A stretch of DNA of 43,250 nucleotides from DAOUJW01 sp034421015 (lineage in GTDB: Bacteria; Chloroflexota; Dehalococcoidia; Lucifugimonadales; UBA2985), in assembly GCA_034421015.1 (NCBI GenBank), contig DAOUKT010000031.1, positions 1 through 43,250 of the forward strand, written 5' to 3'. Shown piece by piece: positions 7,715 through 16,903 of the stretch (the stretch's first letter is position 1; each line of letters begins with the position of its first letter). A model generated the notes under the pieces. It worked only from the letters and a program-made list of their open reading frames with translations. It was not told the origin of the DNA and did not search any database. The translations under genes were made by a program, and so were the position numbers.

Positions 7715-10700
7715 CTAGAAGTCCAGGTCCCCGGGCGCGGACTCCAGAACGTGGTAGATGGCCTCCGACTCCAGGGTCAGCTGCGGTACGGGCTGGCCAT
7801 CCGGGTCACCTTCGGCCACAGCGATGCCCAGCCGCTCCCGGCCCTCCGGCGACGCCTCCAGGTTGGCGGGTATCAGCCGGCCAATGATGACGTTCTCCTT
7901 CAGGCCGTTCAGGTAGTCCACCGAGCCGTTGATGCTGCCCTCGGTGAGCACCCTGGCTGTCTCCTGGAACGAGGCCGCGGCCAGGAAGCTGTCCGTGCTG
8001 AGGGACGCCCTGGTCACGCCCAGCAGGGCAGGGGAGGCCATGGCGGGCTCGCCGCCCTCGGCCAGCACCTTGGCGTTGGCGTCCTCGTAGGTGACCCTGT
8101 CCACCAGCTCGCCGGGGAGCATATCGGTGTCTCCGGGCCGGTCCACCCTGACACGCCTCAGCATCTGCCGCACTATGACCTCAATGTGCTTGTCGTTGAT
8201 GTTCACGCCCTGGGAGCGGTAGACCTTCTGCACCTCTTCCAGGAGGTACTGCTGCACGGCCTCGCGGCCCAGGATGCGCAGGATGTCCTGGGGGTTGAGG
8301 GGCCCGGCGGTAATGGGGTCTCCGGCCCTCACCGTCGCTCCGTCCGAGATGACAAGGTGCGAGGATGGCGGAACGGGGTACTCCCGCTCCTCTTTCTCTT
8401 CCCATGTGAGGGTGATGTAGCCGTCGTGGAGATTGGTCCGACCGGCAATGCGAGCCGTCAGCGGCAGGCGCTCCGGCGCGGTCTCTCCGTCTTCCGCGGG
8501 CTGCTCCTCCGACTGGGCGAGAACGGCTCCAACGTCGACCCACTCGCCGTCGGCCACCTGGGCCTGATAGCCTTCAGGCAGTTGATACTCCTCGTTGTAC
8601 TCCTCGGTGCTGGTGACCCTGACGCGCCTCTCGTCGCCATCCTCCAGAAGCTCCACCGCGCCGTCGATCTCCACCAGGAATGCCTGCCCCTTGGGCGAGC
8701 GCGCCTCGAAAAGCTCCTCAACCCTGGGGAGACCGCTGGTGATGTCGACACCGGCCACGCCGCCCGTGTGGAACGTTCTCATCGTCAGCTGCGTGCCCGG
8801 CTCGCCGATGCTCTGGGCGGCCATGACTCCCACGGCCTCTCCCAGAATTGCCAGCTTGCCCGTGGCCGGGTTGCGGCCGTAGCACAGGCTGCATATCCCG
8901 CTGCGAGACTCGCAGTTCAGGGGCGACCGCACGTACACTTCCGGGATGCCCAGAGCGGCAATTCTCTTGGAGAATTCCTCATTTATCTCCTGGTCGCGGT
9001 CGACGATAATCTCGCCGGTGGTGGGGTCGGCAACGGGGTTGATGACCACGCGACCCAGGAGCCGCTCTGCGTATGGGGCTACCAGGGGCTTGTCCGGAAG
9101 CTCCTGAATGGTGATGCCAAGGGACGTGCAGCAGTCCTGCTCCAGGACAATGACCTCCTGGGACACGTCAATGAGCCTGCGGGTGAGATAGCCGCTGTCG
9201 GCGGTCCGCAGCGCCGTGTCCGCCAGACCTTTGCGCGCGCCGTGGGTGGAGATGAAGTACTCCAGAACGCTCAGGCCTTCGCGGAAGCTGGACTTGATTG
9301 GCAGGTCAATGATACGGCCCCTGGGATTGCTCATCAGGCCGCGCATTCCTGCCATCTGCTTGATCTGGGCGATGTTGCCCTTTGCGCCTGAGATAGCCAT
9401 CAGGTAGACGCCGCCGTAGGTGGGCAGCTGCTCCTCGATGACGTTTGTCATCTGGTCACTGGTCTCCGTCCAGATTCGCACGGCGGTGTTGTACCGCTCC
9501 TCCTCCGTGATGAGACCGCGCTGGAACTGCTCCTCCAGGCTCTCGATCTTGCCGGTTGCGCCTTCGATGAGGTCGGCCTTCTGGCGCGGCACCTCAATGT
9601 CGTTGATGGCAATGGTTGTGCCGGACTGGCCCGCGTAGTGGAATCCAAGACGCTTGATCTTGTCCAGTACGTCCGCCGTAACCTCGTTGCCCTGGGTGCG
9701 GTAGCACTCCGCGGCAATCTCCTTGAGGAGGTTCTTGTCCATAATCTCGTTGCGGAAGCGCAGCTCCTCCGGCAGCACCTCGTTGAAGATGATGCGGCCG
9801 ACGGTTGTCCTGAACCAGGTTGTGCCGGCGCCATTGGCGCTCTGCTTCACCTCGATGGGGGCCCTGAGGTCAACCAGCCCGTGCTCGTAGGCCATGCGGG
9901 CTTCATCGAAATCGTTGAACCTCCGGCCCTCTCCCTTCGTTCCCTCAACCTGTGTGGTCAGGTAGTAGCAGCCGAAGACCATGTCCAGGGTGGGGGCGAC
10001 GATAGGCTCGCCGGAGCTTGGCGAGAGCATGTTCTGGGTGCTGAGCATCAGCCGCTTTGCCTCCTGGACCGCCTCGCGGGACAGGGGCACGTGTACGGCC
10101 ATCTGGTCGCCGTCGAAGTCCGCATTGAAGGCCGTGCACACCAGGGGGTGTATCTTGATTGCGCTGCCCTCCACCATCACCGGCTGGAACGCCTGAATGC
10201 CCAGGCGGTGCAGGGTGGGGGCGCGGTTCAGAAGCACGGGGCGGGTGGCGATGACGTCCTCCAGGATGTCCCAGACCTCCGGCCTCACGCGCTCTACCAT
10301 GCGCTTAGCGCTCTTGATGTTGTGGACCTTGCCCTCCAGGATGAGCCTGTTCATGACGAAGGGCTTGAACAGCTCCAGGGCCATTCGCTTGGGCAGGCCG
10401 CACTGGTTGAGGGCCAGCTCAGGCCCCACCACGATGACCGAACGCCCGCTGTAGTCCACCCGCTTGCCCAGAAGGTTCTGGCGGAAGCGGCCCTGCTTGC
10501 CCCTGAGCAGGTCTGCCAGGGACTTAAGCTTGTGGTTGTGGCTGCCGGAAATGGCCTTGCCCACGCGGCCGTTGTCTATGAGGGCGTCCACCGCCTCCTG
10601 GAGCATCCGCTTCTCGTTGCGAACGATGATCTCCGGCGCGCCAAGTTCAAGCAGCCGCTTCAGCCTGTTGTTGCGGTTGATCACCCTCCTGTAGAGGTCA

Positions 10701-11629
10701 TTGAGGTCGCTGGTGGCGAACCGGCCGCCGTCCAACTGCACCATTGGCCTCAGGTCCGGTGGCAGCACCGGGAGGACGGTGAGAATCATCCACTCCGGCA
10801 GGTTGCCGCTCTTGGCCAGGGACTCGATTACCCGCAGCCGCTTGATGGCCTTCTTGCGACGCTGCCCGGAGGAGTTGGTGACCTCGTCGTGGAGGTCCAG
10901 CTTGAGCTTCTCCAGGTCCATCTGCTGGAGGGAGCTCAGGATGCCCTCCGCTCCCATCGACGCCTTGAAGACGTCGCCGAACTTGTCCCGGAGTTCCCTG
11001 TACATGGCCTCCGTGAGAAGGTCCATTGTGCGCAGGTTCTCCAGCTCGTCTATCTTGGCCTGTACATCGTCCGACAGTGGCTTGGAGCCGTTGGCGCTCT
11101 CCGCGACGACCGCCTCTTCGCTCCCGTCCGCGGCCTCGGCCGAGAACTGCGGCTCCGGCTGCCCGTCTTCGCCCTTCAGCAGCTGTATCAGGTTGGCGCG
11201 TCGCTCCTCGTCCACGTGGGTGATGATGTACTTGGCAAAGTACAGGACTCGCTCCAGGTTCCTGGGGGAGAGGTCAAGGAGAAGTCCCAGCCGGCTTGGG
11301 ATGCCCTTGGAGTACCAGACGTGGGCAACGGGCGCGGCCAGCTGGATGTGGCCCATTCGCTCCCGCCTCACCTTGGAGCGAGCCACCTCCACTCCGCACC
11401 TGTCGCAGATGACGCCCTTGTAGCGGATCTTCTTGTACTTTCCGCAGAAGCACTCCCAGTCCTTGGTTGGGCCAAAGATGCGCTCGCAGAAGAGGCCGTC
11501 CTTCTCCGGCCTGAGGGTGCGGTAGTTGATGGTCTCAGGCTTGGTGACCTCTCCGTAGGACCAGCTCTTTATCTGGTCCGGGGAAGCAATGGAGATACGA
11601 ATTGCGCTAAATTCCGAATTCTGGGGCAT
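7715..11629 (-). CDS. rpoC: DNA-directed RNA polymerase subunit beta'
   Basis: A 1304-residue beta' subunit of RNA polymerase, which holds the catalytic Mg and the RNA:DNA hybrid. Zinc finger 1 has C60, C62, C75 and C78 (CFCGKYKK...CDRC). The catalytic loop is NADFDGDQM at 502-510 with Asp504, 506 and 508. The second zinc site is visible as CESRSGICSLCYGR, and the trigger-loop region as MAAQSIGEPGTQLTMRTFHT. The ATG at 11629 lies inside the rpoB coding region, giving a 23-nt overlap, and has AGGAG 8 nt upstream. An acidic, poorly conserved stretch at about 153-195 is a small insertion. Expression should follow rpoB from the same promoter. Confidence 0.98.
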   Translation of the reverse strand: MPQNSEFSAIRISIASPDQIKSWSYGEVTKPETINYRTLRPEKDGLFCERIFGPTKDWECFCGKYKKIRYKGVICDRCGVEVARSKVRRERMGHIQLAAPVAHVWYSKGIPSRLGLLLDLSPRNLERVLYFAKYIITHVDEERRANLIQLLKGEDGQPEPQFSAEAADGSEEAVVAESANGSKPLSDDVQAKIDELENLRTMDLLTEAMYRELRDKFGDVFKASMGAEGILSSLQQMDLEKLKLDLHDEVTNSSGQRRKKAIKRLRVIESLAKSGNLPEWMILTVLPVLPPDLRPMVQLDGGRFATSDLNDLYRRVINRNNRLKRLLELGAPEIIVRNEKRMLQEAVDALIDNGRVGKAISGSHNHKLKSLADLLRGKQGRFRQNLLGKRVDYSGRSVIVVGPELALNQCGLPKRMALELFKPFVMNRLILEGKVHNIKSAKRMVERVRPEVWDILEDVIATRPVLLNRAPTLHRLGIQAFQPVMVEGSAIKIHPLVCTAFNADFDGDQMAVHVPLSREAVQEAKRLMLSTQNMLSPSSGEPIVAPTLDMVFGCYYLTTQVEGTKGEGRRFNDFDEARMAYEHGLVDLRAPIEVKQSANGAGTTWFRTTVGRIIFNEVLPEELRFRNEIMDKNLLKEIAAECYRTQGNEVTADVLDKIKRLGFHYAGQSGTTIAINDIEVPRQKADLIEGATGKIESLEEQFQRGLITEEERYNTAVRIWTETSDQMTNVIEEQLPTYGGVYLMAISGAKGNIAQIKQMAGMRGLMSNPRGRIIDLPIKSSFREGLSVLEYFISTHGARKGLADTALRTADSGYLTRRLIDVSQEVIVLEQDCCTSLGITIQELPDKPLVAPYAERLLGRVVINPVADPTTGEIIVDRDQEINEEFSKRIAALGIPEVYVRSPLNCESRSGICSLCYGRNPATGKLAILGEAVGVMAAQSIGEPGTQLTMRTFHTGGVAGVDITSGLPRVEELFEARSPKGQAFLVEIDGAVELLEDGDERRVRVTSTEEYNEEYQLPEGYQAQVADGEWVDVGAVLAQSEEQPAEDGETAPERLPLTARIAGRTNLHDGYITLTWEEKEEREYPVPPSSHLVISDGATVRAGDPITAGPLNPQDILRILGREAVQQYLLEEVQKVYRSQGVNINDKHIEVIVRQMLRRVRVDRPGDTDMLPGELVDRVTYEDANAKVLAEGGEPAMASPALLGVTRASLSTDSFLAAASFQETARVLTEGSINGSVDYLNGLKENVIIGRLIPANLEASPEGRERLGIAVAEGDPDGQPVPQLTLESEAIYHVLESAPGDLDF

Positions 11630-14600
11630 TCTCTAACTCCTCTTGCTCTTCTTCGTCCGTTTCCTCGGTTTCCTCAAACCCAATTACGCCCAGGCCTTCA
11701 AGGTCGTCCAGATCGCTCAGCTCATCAATGACTTCCCCTTCGACCATAACCGCCTCTGCGGCATCGGCCAGCATCAGCTGTTCCGTCTCGTCCTGGAGCA
11801 GCTCTACGGCAAGCCCAAGGCTCTGAAGCTCCTTGACCAGCACGTGGAACGACTCCGGCACGCCCGGCTGTATAACGTCCTCGCCCTTGACGATGGCTTC
11901 ATACGTCTTCACGCGGCCCACAACGTCGTCGGACTTGACGGTGAGCATCTCCTGGAGGTTGTAGGCTGCGCTGTAGGACTCCAGCGCCCACACCTCCATC
12001 TCGCCGAATCGCTGTCCCCCGAACTGGGCCTTGCCGCCCAGGGGCTGCTGGGTAATCAGGGAGTAGGGGCCGGTGGACCTGGCGTGTATCTTGTCCTCCA
12101 CCAGGTGAATCAGCTTCATCATATAGATGAATCCGACCGTTACCGGCTGGTAGAATGGCTCTCCGGTGCGTCCATCGAAGAGTACGCTCTTGCCAAGGAT
12201 AGGCGCCGCCTTCCCCGACTCCTTGCTGAGGCTCAGCGCCTTCTCGAACATATCCGATTCGGACATGCCCTTGACGTCTTCTATGCCGGCCTCTTCCTCA
12301 AGCCATATCTTCAGACAGGCGTTGCGGGCCTCGCCCGGGTTGTCGTCACTGAGGACGCGCTCCGCGTCGAACCCCTTCCGGGTCAGCCAGTCCTTCACGG
12401 CGTCCATGTCTATGTTTGCGCCGTTGCCGTTGCTGGGCCGGGGGTCCCTGGCCCCGGACCTGTCGATCATCCAGGTCTTTGCCAGGCCGTCCTCAATGGA
12501 GCTGTCCCGCGCCCCGTCGAACACCGGAGTCGCGACCCTCATGCCCAGGCCGTGGGCCGCCATTCCCAGGTGTGTCTCAAGCAGCTGGCCCAGGTTCATG
12601 CGGGAGGGCACGCCAATGGGGTTGAGAATGATGTCAACCGGCGTGCCGTCTGCCAGGTAGGGCATGTCCGCCGCGGGCAGCACCCGGGAGATGACTCCCT
12701 TGTTGCCGTGGCGGCCCGCCATCTTGTCTCCCTCCGCCACCTTCCTGGCCTGGGCAATCCACACCCGGACCAGGGTGTTGACGCCGGGGGCCAGGTCGTC
12801 GTTGTTCTCCCGTGAGAGGACCTTCACGTCGATTACCTTGCCGCGCTCTCCGTGGGGCACTCTGAGGGACGTGTCCTTCACGTCTCGCGCCTTCTCTCCG
12901 AATATCGCGCGGAGCAGCTTCTCCTCGGCGGTGAGCTCCGTCTCGCCCTTGGGCGTAATCTTGCCCACCAGGATGTCGCCGGGGCCCACCTCCGCGCCGA
13001 CGTAGACCACGCCGCCTTCGTCCAGGTTCCGGAGTCCCTCTTCCCCGACGTTGGAGATGTCACGGGTTATCTCCTCCGGCCCCAGCTTGGTGTCCCTGGC
13101 GTCCACCTCGTACTTCTCGATGTGGATGGAAGTGAACTTGTCCTTGCGCAGCAGGTCTTCGTTGACGATGATGGCGTCCTCGAAGTTGTAGCCCTCCCAG
13201 CTCATGAAGGCCACCAGCACGTTCTGGCCCAGGGCCAGCTCGCCGTGGTCGGTGGACGAGCTGTCGGCCAGGGGCTGTCCGCGCTGCACCACGTCGCCCT
13301 TCCTGACGATGGGCCGCTGCCCGATGCAGGTGCCCTGGTTGCTCCTGAGGAACTTGACCAGGGGATACCGGCGAATGCCGCCCTCCGGGTCCTGCACCTC
13401 TATGGCCTCCGCGGACACGCTTGAGACGATGCCGCCGGTCTCGGATATGACAACCTGGCCGCTGTCCATCGCTACCCTGCGCTCCATGCCCGTGCCCACC
13501 AGCGGGGCCTCCGTCAGCAGGAGGGGGACGGCCTGGCGCTGCATGTTGGATCCCATCAGCGCCCTGTTGGCGTCGTCATGCTCCAGGAAGGGTATCAGCG
13601 CCGCGGACACGCTCACAATCTGGATGGGGGAGATGTCCATGTAGGACACGTTATCGGGAGGCTCGTTGGCGAAGACCTCGCCGCGCCTGATCTCAATGCG
13701 CTCCGAGATGAACTGGTTCTTTTCGTCCAGGAGCGAGTTGGCCTGGGCGATGGGGTACCTCTCCTCCTCGTCGGCGGCCAGGTAGGCAATGTCCTCCGGG
13801 TCCACCGACGCAAAGGGCTTGACCTTCACCGTGCGTGCGGCGAGGGCGGCGATGCGCCTTGCCAGCTCCTTGGTCACCACCGCGCCCTCTTTGGCAACGG
13901 TCGTTCCCTTGGCGTTGGTCACCGCCTCCGTCAGGGTGCGGCCCTCCAGGTCCGGATAGTTGTTGGGCACCTCGCGGCGCACCCTCCTGTACGGAGTCTC
14001 GATGAAGCCGTACTCGTTGGTCCGGGCGTAGGTGGCCAGGGAGCCAAGCAGTCCGATGTTGGGGCCTTCAGGAGTCTCGATGGGGCAGATGCGGCCGTAG
14101 TGGGAGTGATGTACGTCCCTCACGTCGAAGCCCGCGCGCTCCCTTGAGAGGCCGCCGGGGCCCAGGGCCGACAGACGCCGCTTGTGGGTCAGCTCTGCTA
14201 GGGGGTTGGTCTGGTCCATGAACTGGGACAGCTGGGAGCCGCCGAAGAACTCCCTCACGGCGGCGACAACCGGCCGCACGTTCATCAGGGCGGTCGGCGT
14301 GACGGCGGAGGGGTCGGGCTGGGTGGTCATCCTCTCCCTTATGACGCGCTCCATGCGGAGAAAGCCCACGCGAAGTTGGTTCTGGAGAAGCTCGCCCACG
14401 GCCCTTATCCGGCGGTTGCCAAGGTGGTCGATGTCGTCCGGGGTCTCGCGGCCGTTGTTGACCAGTATCATCTTCCTGACCACTGCAACCAGGTCGTCCT
14501 TGGTAAGGTTTCGCTCCTCCGACCCCAGCTCAAGCCCAAGCCTTCTGTTCAGCTTGTAGCGGCCCACGCTGCCCAGGTCGTAGCGGCGGTGGTTGAAGAA

Positions 14601-15413
14601 CAGGTTCTGCATGAGGCTGCGGGCGTTCTCCACGTTGGGAGGCTCGCCGGGCCTCAGGCGGCGGTAGAACTCCAGGAGGGCGTGGTCTTCGTCGTGGACG
14701 TAGGTGTCGCGCTCCAGGGTTGACTTGATGAACTGGTGGTTGGGGTCGTTGTCCACGTCCTCAAAGGCCGACCGCAGCTCGGCTTCGTTCATCAGGCCCA
14801 GGGCGCGGAGGAGGGTGGTGATGGGGGCCCGCCGCTTGCGGTCCACCTTCACGGACAGCACGTCCTTGTTGCTGGTCTCGAACTCCAGCCACGCGCCCCG
14901 GTAGGGAATCAGCTTGCCGAAGCACAGGTCGCGGTCGCTGGCAACGTCCCTCTCCGTCGTGAAGTACACGCCCGGAGACCTGACCAGCTGGCTCACCACA
15001 ACGCGCTCCGCGCCGTTGATGATGAAGGTGCCCTGGGAGGTCATCATGGGAATGTCGCCCATGAACAGGTTCTGCTCCTTTATCTCACCGGTTTCCTTGA
15101 TGAGCAGGCTGGCCTTGACGTAGAGGGGCGCGGAGTAGGTCACCTCTTTGGCTCGGCACTCCTCCTCCGTGTGCTTTGGCGGGTGGAAGGAGTGGCCGGA
15201 GAAGGACAGCTCGAACCTGCCGCCGGTGAAGTCCTGGATGGGGGAAATCTCCTGGAACAGGGACGTGAGACACTCCCCCATGAACCAGTCGAAGGACCGG
15301 GTCTGCAGCTCAATGAGGTTGGGCACGTCCAGGACCTGGGGGATCCGGGCGTAGGACTTCTGGACAAGGGAGGACTGGGAGTTTCCGGGAGAAGCCAGGG
15401 TTAGGGAATCCAT
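11607..15413 (-). CDS. rpoB: DNA-directed RNA polymerase subunit beta
   Basis: A 1268-residue beta subunit. The rifampicin region is at about 389-456 (GGSQLSQFMDQTNPLAELTH, then KRRLSALGPGGL), with D400, H410 and S415 matching the sensitive residues of E. coli. Further landmarks are GRICPIETPEGPNIGLL, AEGDKMAGRHGNKGVIS and the C-terminal FGGQRFGEMEVWALE. The ATG at 15413 has GGAG about 11 nt upstream. The usual rplK-rplA-rplJ-rplL genes are not upstream; a DUF6159 gene is, behind a promoter and a repeat, so rpoBC stands as its own unit. The C-terminus is acidic (EETEETDEEEQEELE). Confidence 0.98.
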   Translation of the reverse strand: MDSLTLASPGNSQSSLVQKSYARIPQVLDVPNLIELQTRSFDWFMGECLTSLFQEISPIQDFTGGRFELSFSGHSFHPPKHTEEECRAKEVTYSAPLYVKASLLIKETGEIKEQNLFMGDIPMMTSQGTFIINGAERVVVSQLVRSPGVYFTTERDVASDRDLCFGKLIPYRGAWLEFETSNKDVLSVKVDRKRRAPITTLLRALGLMNEAELRSAFEDVDNDPNHQFIKSTLERDTYVHDEDHALLEFYRRLRPGEPPNVENARSLMQNLFFNHRRYDLGSVGRYKLNRRLGLELGSEERNLTKDDLVAVVRKMILVNNGRETPDDIDHLGNRRIRAVGELLQNQLRVGFLRMERVIRERMTTQPDPSAVTPTALMNVRPVVAAVREFFGGSQLSQFMDQTNPLAELTHKRRLSALGPGGLSRERAGFDVRDVHHSHYGRICPIETPEGPNIGLLGSLATYARTNEYGFIETPYRRVRREVPNNYPDLEGRTLTEAVTNAKGTTVAKEGAVVTKELARRIAALAARTVKVKPFASVDPEDIAYLAADEEERYPIAQANSLLDEKNQFISERIEIRRGEVFANEPPDNVSYMDISPIQIVSVSAALIPFLEHDDANRALMGSNMQRQAVPLLLTEAPLVGTGMERRVAMDSGQVVISETGGIVSSVSAEAIEVQDPEGGIRRYPLVKFLRSNQGTCIGQRPIVRKGDVVQRGQPLADSSSTDHGELALGQNVLVAFMSWEGYNFEDAIIVNEDLLRKDKFTSIHIEKYEVDARDTKLGPEEITRDISNVGEEGLRNLDEGGVVYVGAEVGPGDILVGKITPKGETELTAEEKLLRAIFGEKARDVKDTSLRVPHGERGKVIDVKVLSRENNDDLAPGVNTLVRVWIAQARKVAEGDKMAGRHGNKGVISRVLPAADMPYLADGTPVDIILNPIGVPSRMNLGQLLETHLGMAAHGLGMRVATPVFDGARDSSIEDGLAKTWMIDRSGARDPRPSNGNGANIDMDAVKDWLTRKGFDAERVLSDDNPGEARNACLKIWLEEEAGIEDVKGMSESDMFEKALSLSKESGKAAPILGKSVLFDGRTGEPFYQPVTVGFIYMMKLIHLVEDKIHARSTGPYSLITQQPLGGKAQFGGQRFGEMEVWALESYSAAYNLQEMLTVKSDDVVGRVKTYEAIVKGEDVIQPGVPESFHVLVKELQSLGLAVELLQDETEQLMLADAAEAVMVEGEVIDELSDLDDLEGLGVIGFEETEETDEEEQEELENAPEFGI

Positions 15414-15536
15414 ACTAAATCACACTCCATGACAGAGGAATTTGGACCGGCTACGAGCGCGGAAATAGAGCAACCGAGTAGTTGCCGAACGCAAAAATGG
15501 GGGACACAGGTAGAGACATACTAAAGATAGACCTGT

Positions 15537-15565
15537 AGCATAGCCCGCCCTGTGGGATATGTCAA
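15537..15565 (-). promoter_or_regulatory. rpoBC promoter (sigma-A type)
   Basis: On the minus strand TTGACA (15560-15565) is followed by exactly 17 bp and TATGCT (15537-15542). This places transcription start near 15530 and leaves an rpoB leader of about 115 nt. It is the clearest promoter upstream of rpoB. The -35 box lies only about 14 bp from the end of the repeat element at 15579. Confidence 0.75.
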
Positions 15566-15578
15566 CCCCTTTTCCGGG

Positions 15579-15762
15579 CGATATTCTCGGGGCGTGTTGG
15601 TAATGACAACGCTGGTTGGAATACCACTCCTTTCCCGCTCATGGTGAGCTTGTCGAACCATTTGAGCGGGAAGACTAAGGACGCACGGCTCCCGCTCGCG
15701 CCCTTCGACAAGCTCAGGGCGAGCGGTATCGTCCGGCAATACCAACGCATGCTAGGAACACC
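15579..15762. repeat. MITE-like element, second copy
   Basis: The left end, GATATTCTCGGGGCGTGTTG, aligns with the left end of the 3528 element, including the following GGTAATG and CGGTTGGAA/CTGGTTGGAA blocks. The right end, ATACCAACGCATGCTAGGAA then CACC, aligns with that element's right end. The centre has CCCGCTCATGGTGAGCTTGT...TTTGAGCGGG and a second hairpin, CCGCTCG...CGAGCGG. It lacks the extra 25 bp or so found in the first copy's inner hairpin. With the rpoBC promoter it accounts for most of the 391-bp gap 15414-15804; nothing else was seen there. Confidence 0.7.
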
Positions 15763-15804
15763 TCTTGGGCGATTCTCCGAACCACCCCTGCGGAGGCAGG
15801 TCGC

Positions 15805-16665
15805 CTACCGCGGGCGGAACGCCCCACGAATGGCGTCCTCCGGGAAGAGGCTGGGCACCTGGCCGTCCGGGGCGTAGTTGTACAGCGCCGCCTTGAAGAT
15901 GCCGTCCAGCGCCGCGAACACAAGGGCAACTCCGGCTATCAAAAACACGCCGAACACTATCGCCAGAAAGACGCCAATGCCGCCAAGGGGCGACAGCACG
16001 AAGAAGAGCAGGGCAGTGATCCCGGCCGCGACCAGCATGAAGATGAACCCCGCTATACCCAGGCCGAAGTTGGCAATGACCTGCTCGCCCCACGTGCGCT
16101 TGAGCATCGAGAAGGACGTCTTGAAGGCGTCGCCAAAGGAGCGGTGCTCGATGACTATCAGCGGCACCACGAAGAATGTTATGAGCGACCACGCTGCGCC
16201 CAGCATGGAGATGATGATGTAGCTGATGAAGCCCATGACGCCGCCGCGCTCTCGCGCCTGGCTTGAGAGGATGTTCAGAATCAGCCCCACGGTTGCCGCC
16301 ACCACTGCCCACATGAATATGGTCACAATGGACTGCATCGCGCCTTTCAGCCCGGAGCGTATGTTGGGGTCGCCGCCGGCCAGCCGCTCGTGGGCGGCGA
16401 ACACCAGCGCGCTGTTGAAGAATATGATGACGAAATAGGCAAGGACGTAGAACCCGAATGCGATGATGAGGTCGCCTGCGCCAATGGTCCCGGCGTCAAT
16501 CCTGTCCAGCGCGCCTATCCCTATTCCCACGCCGGCAAATGTCAGCATCACGAGAATCACGCCCATGGAGGAGAACAGCGGAAAGAAGATCAGCTCCTTG
16601 TCGACTGCAAGTACGTGGAGACAGAGTTTGACCAGCCGGAAGCTCCTGCCAATTGCCGCAAACAT
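15805..16665 (-). CDS. DUF6159 family integral membrane protein
   Basis: The start is set at ATG 16665 because AAGGAG lies 5 nt upstream. A longer open frame to 16839 only translates the repeat DNA (VRQAHHER peptide). The 286-residue product begins MFAAIGRSFRLVKLCLHVL, then has DKELIFFPLFS, the typical entry of DUF6159 proteins, and about six hydrophobic spans. Notable segments are a Gly/Ala-rich span ending in AYFVIIFFNSALVFAAHERL and the loop KTSFSMLKRTWGEQVIANFG. Function is unknown for the family. It lies on the minus strand upstream of rpoB but is separated from it by a repeat and a promoter, so it is probably a separate transcript. Confidence 0.82.
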   Translation of the reverse strand: MFAAIGRSFRLVKLCLHVLAVDKELIFFPLFSSMGVILVMLTFAGVGIGIGALDRIDAGTIGAGDLIIAFGFYVLAYFVIIFFNSALVFAAHERLAGGDPNIRSGLKGAMQSIVTIFMWAVVAATVGLILNILSSQARERGGVMGFISYIIISMLGAAWSLITFFVVPLIVIEHRSFGDAFKTSFSMLKRTWGEQVIANFGLGIAGFIFMLVAAGITALLFFVLSPLGGIGVFLAIVFGVFLIAGVALVFAALDGIFKAALYNYAPDGQVPSLFPEDAIRGAFRPR

Positions 16666-16745
16666 ATCGACTCCTTCTAATGCGCCGGCGTTCTTGCGCC
16701 GGTGGTTTTGTGCCTGTACGGATAGTCTACCATATCCTGTCCCAT

Positions 16746-16877
16746 GCCCGCGCAGGCGGGGCGTCAGACCATTCCTGCGCAGGCAGGAATCCGGGAGGGA
16801 TGGTCTTGCGGCCCGCTCGTGGTGAGCCTGTCGAACCATTCGAGCGGGCGTATCGTCATTCCGGCGGAAGCCGGAAT
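16746..16877. repeat. Cluster of palindromic repeats
   Basis: The gap between the DUF6159 and methyltransferase genes is packed with palindromes: CCCGCGCAGGCGGG (near 16746-16760), ATTCCTGCGCAGGCAGGAAT (16771-16790), GCCCGCTCG with CGAGCGGGC (16811-16849) and ATTCCGGCGGAAGCCGGAAT (16858-16877). The third encloses GTGGTGAGCCTGTCGAACCA, the core also found inside the MITE-like elements. Most of the block from 16770 to about 16820 is repeated at 18899-18950. Confidence 0.75.
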
Positions 16878-16903
16878 CCAGAGGGTCTGGGGCAGCGGCC
16901 CGC

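Noticed and set aside
7712..11731. Long plus-strand open frames (559 and 697 codons) opposite rpoC
   Set aside because: They are antisense to an unmistakable rpoC and read as low-complexity, His/Val/Leu-rich protein. High GC and codon bias explain them.
16666..16839. 58-residue N-terminal extension of the DUF6159 protein
   Set aside because: It translates repeat DNA, and the ATG at 16665 has AAGGAG at ideal spacing.
16746..16877. Possible CRISPR array in the palindrome cluster
   Set aside because: The repeats are unequal palindromes without regular spacers, and no cas genes are present.
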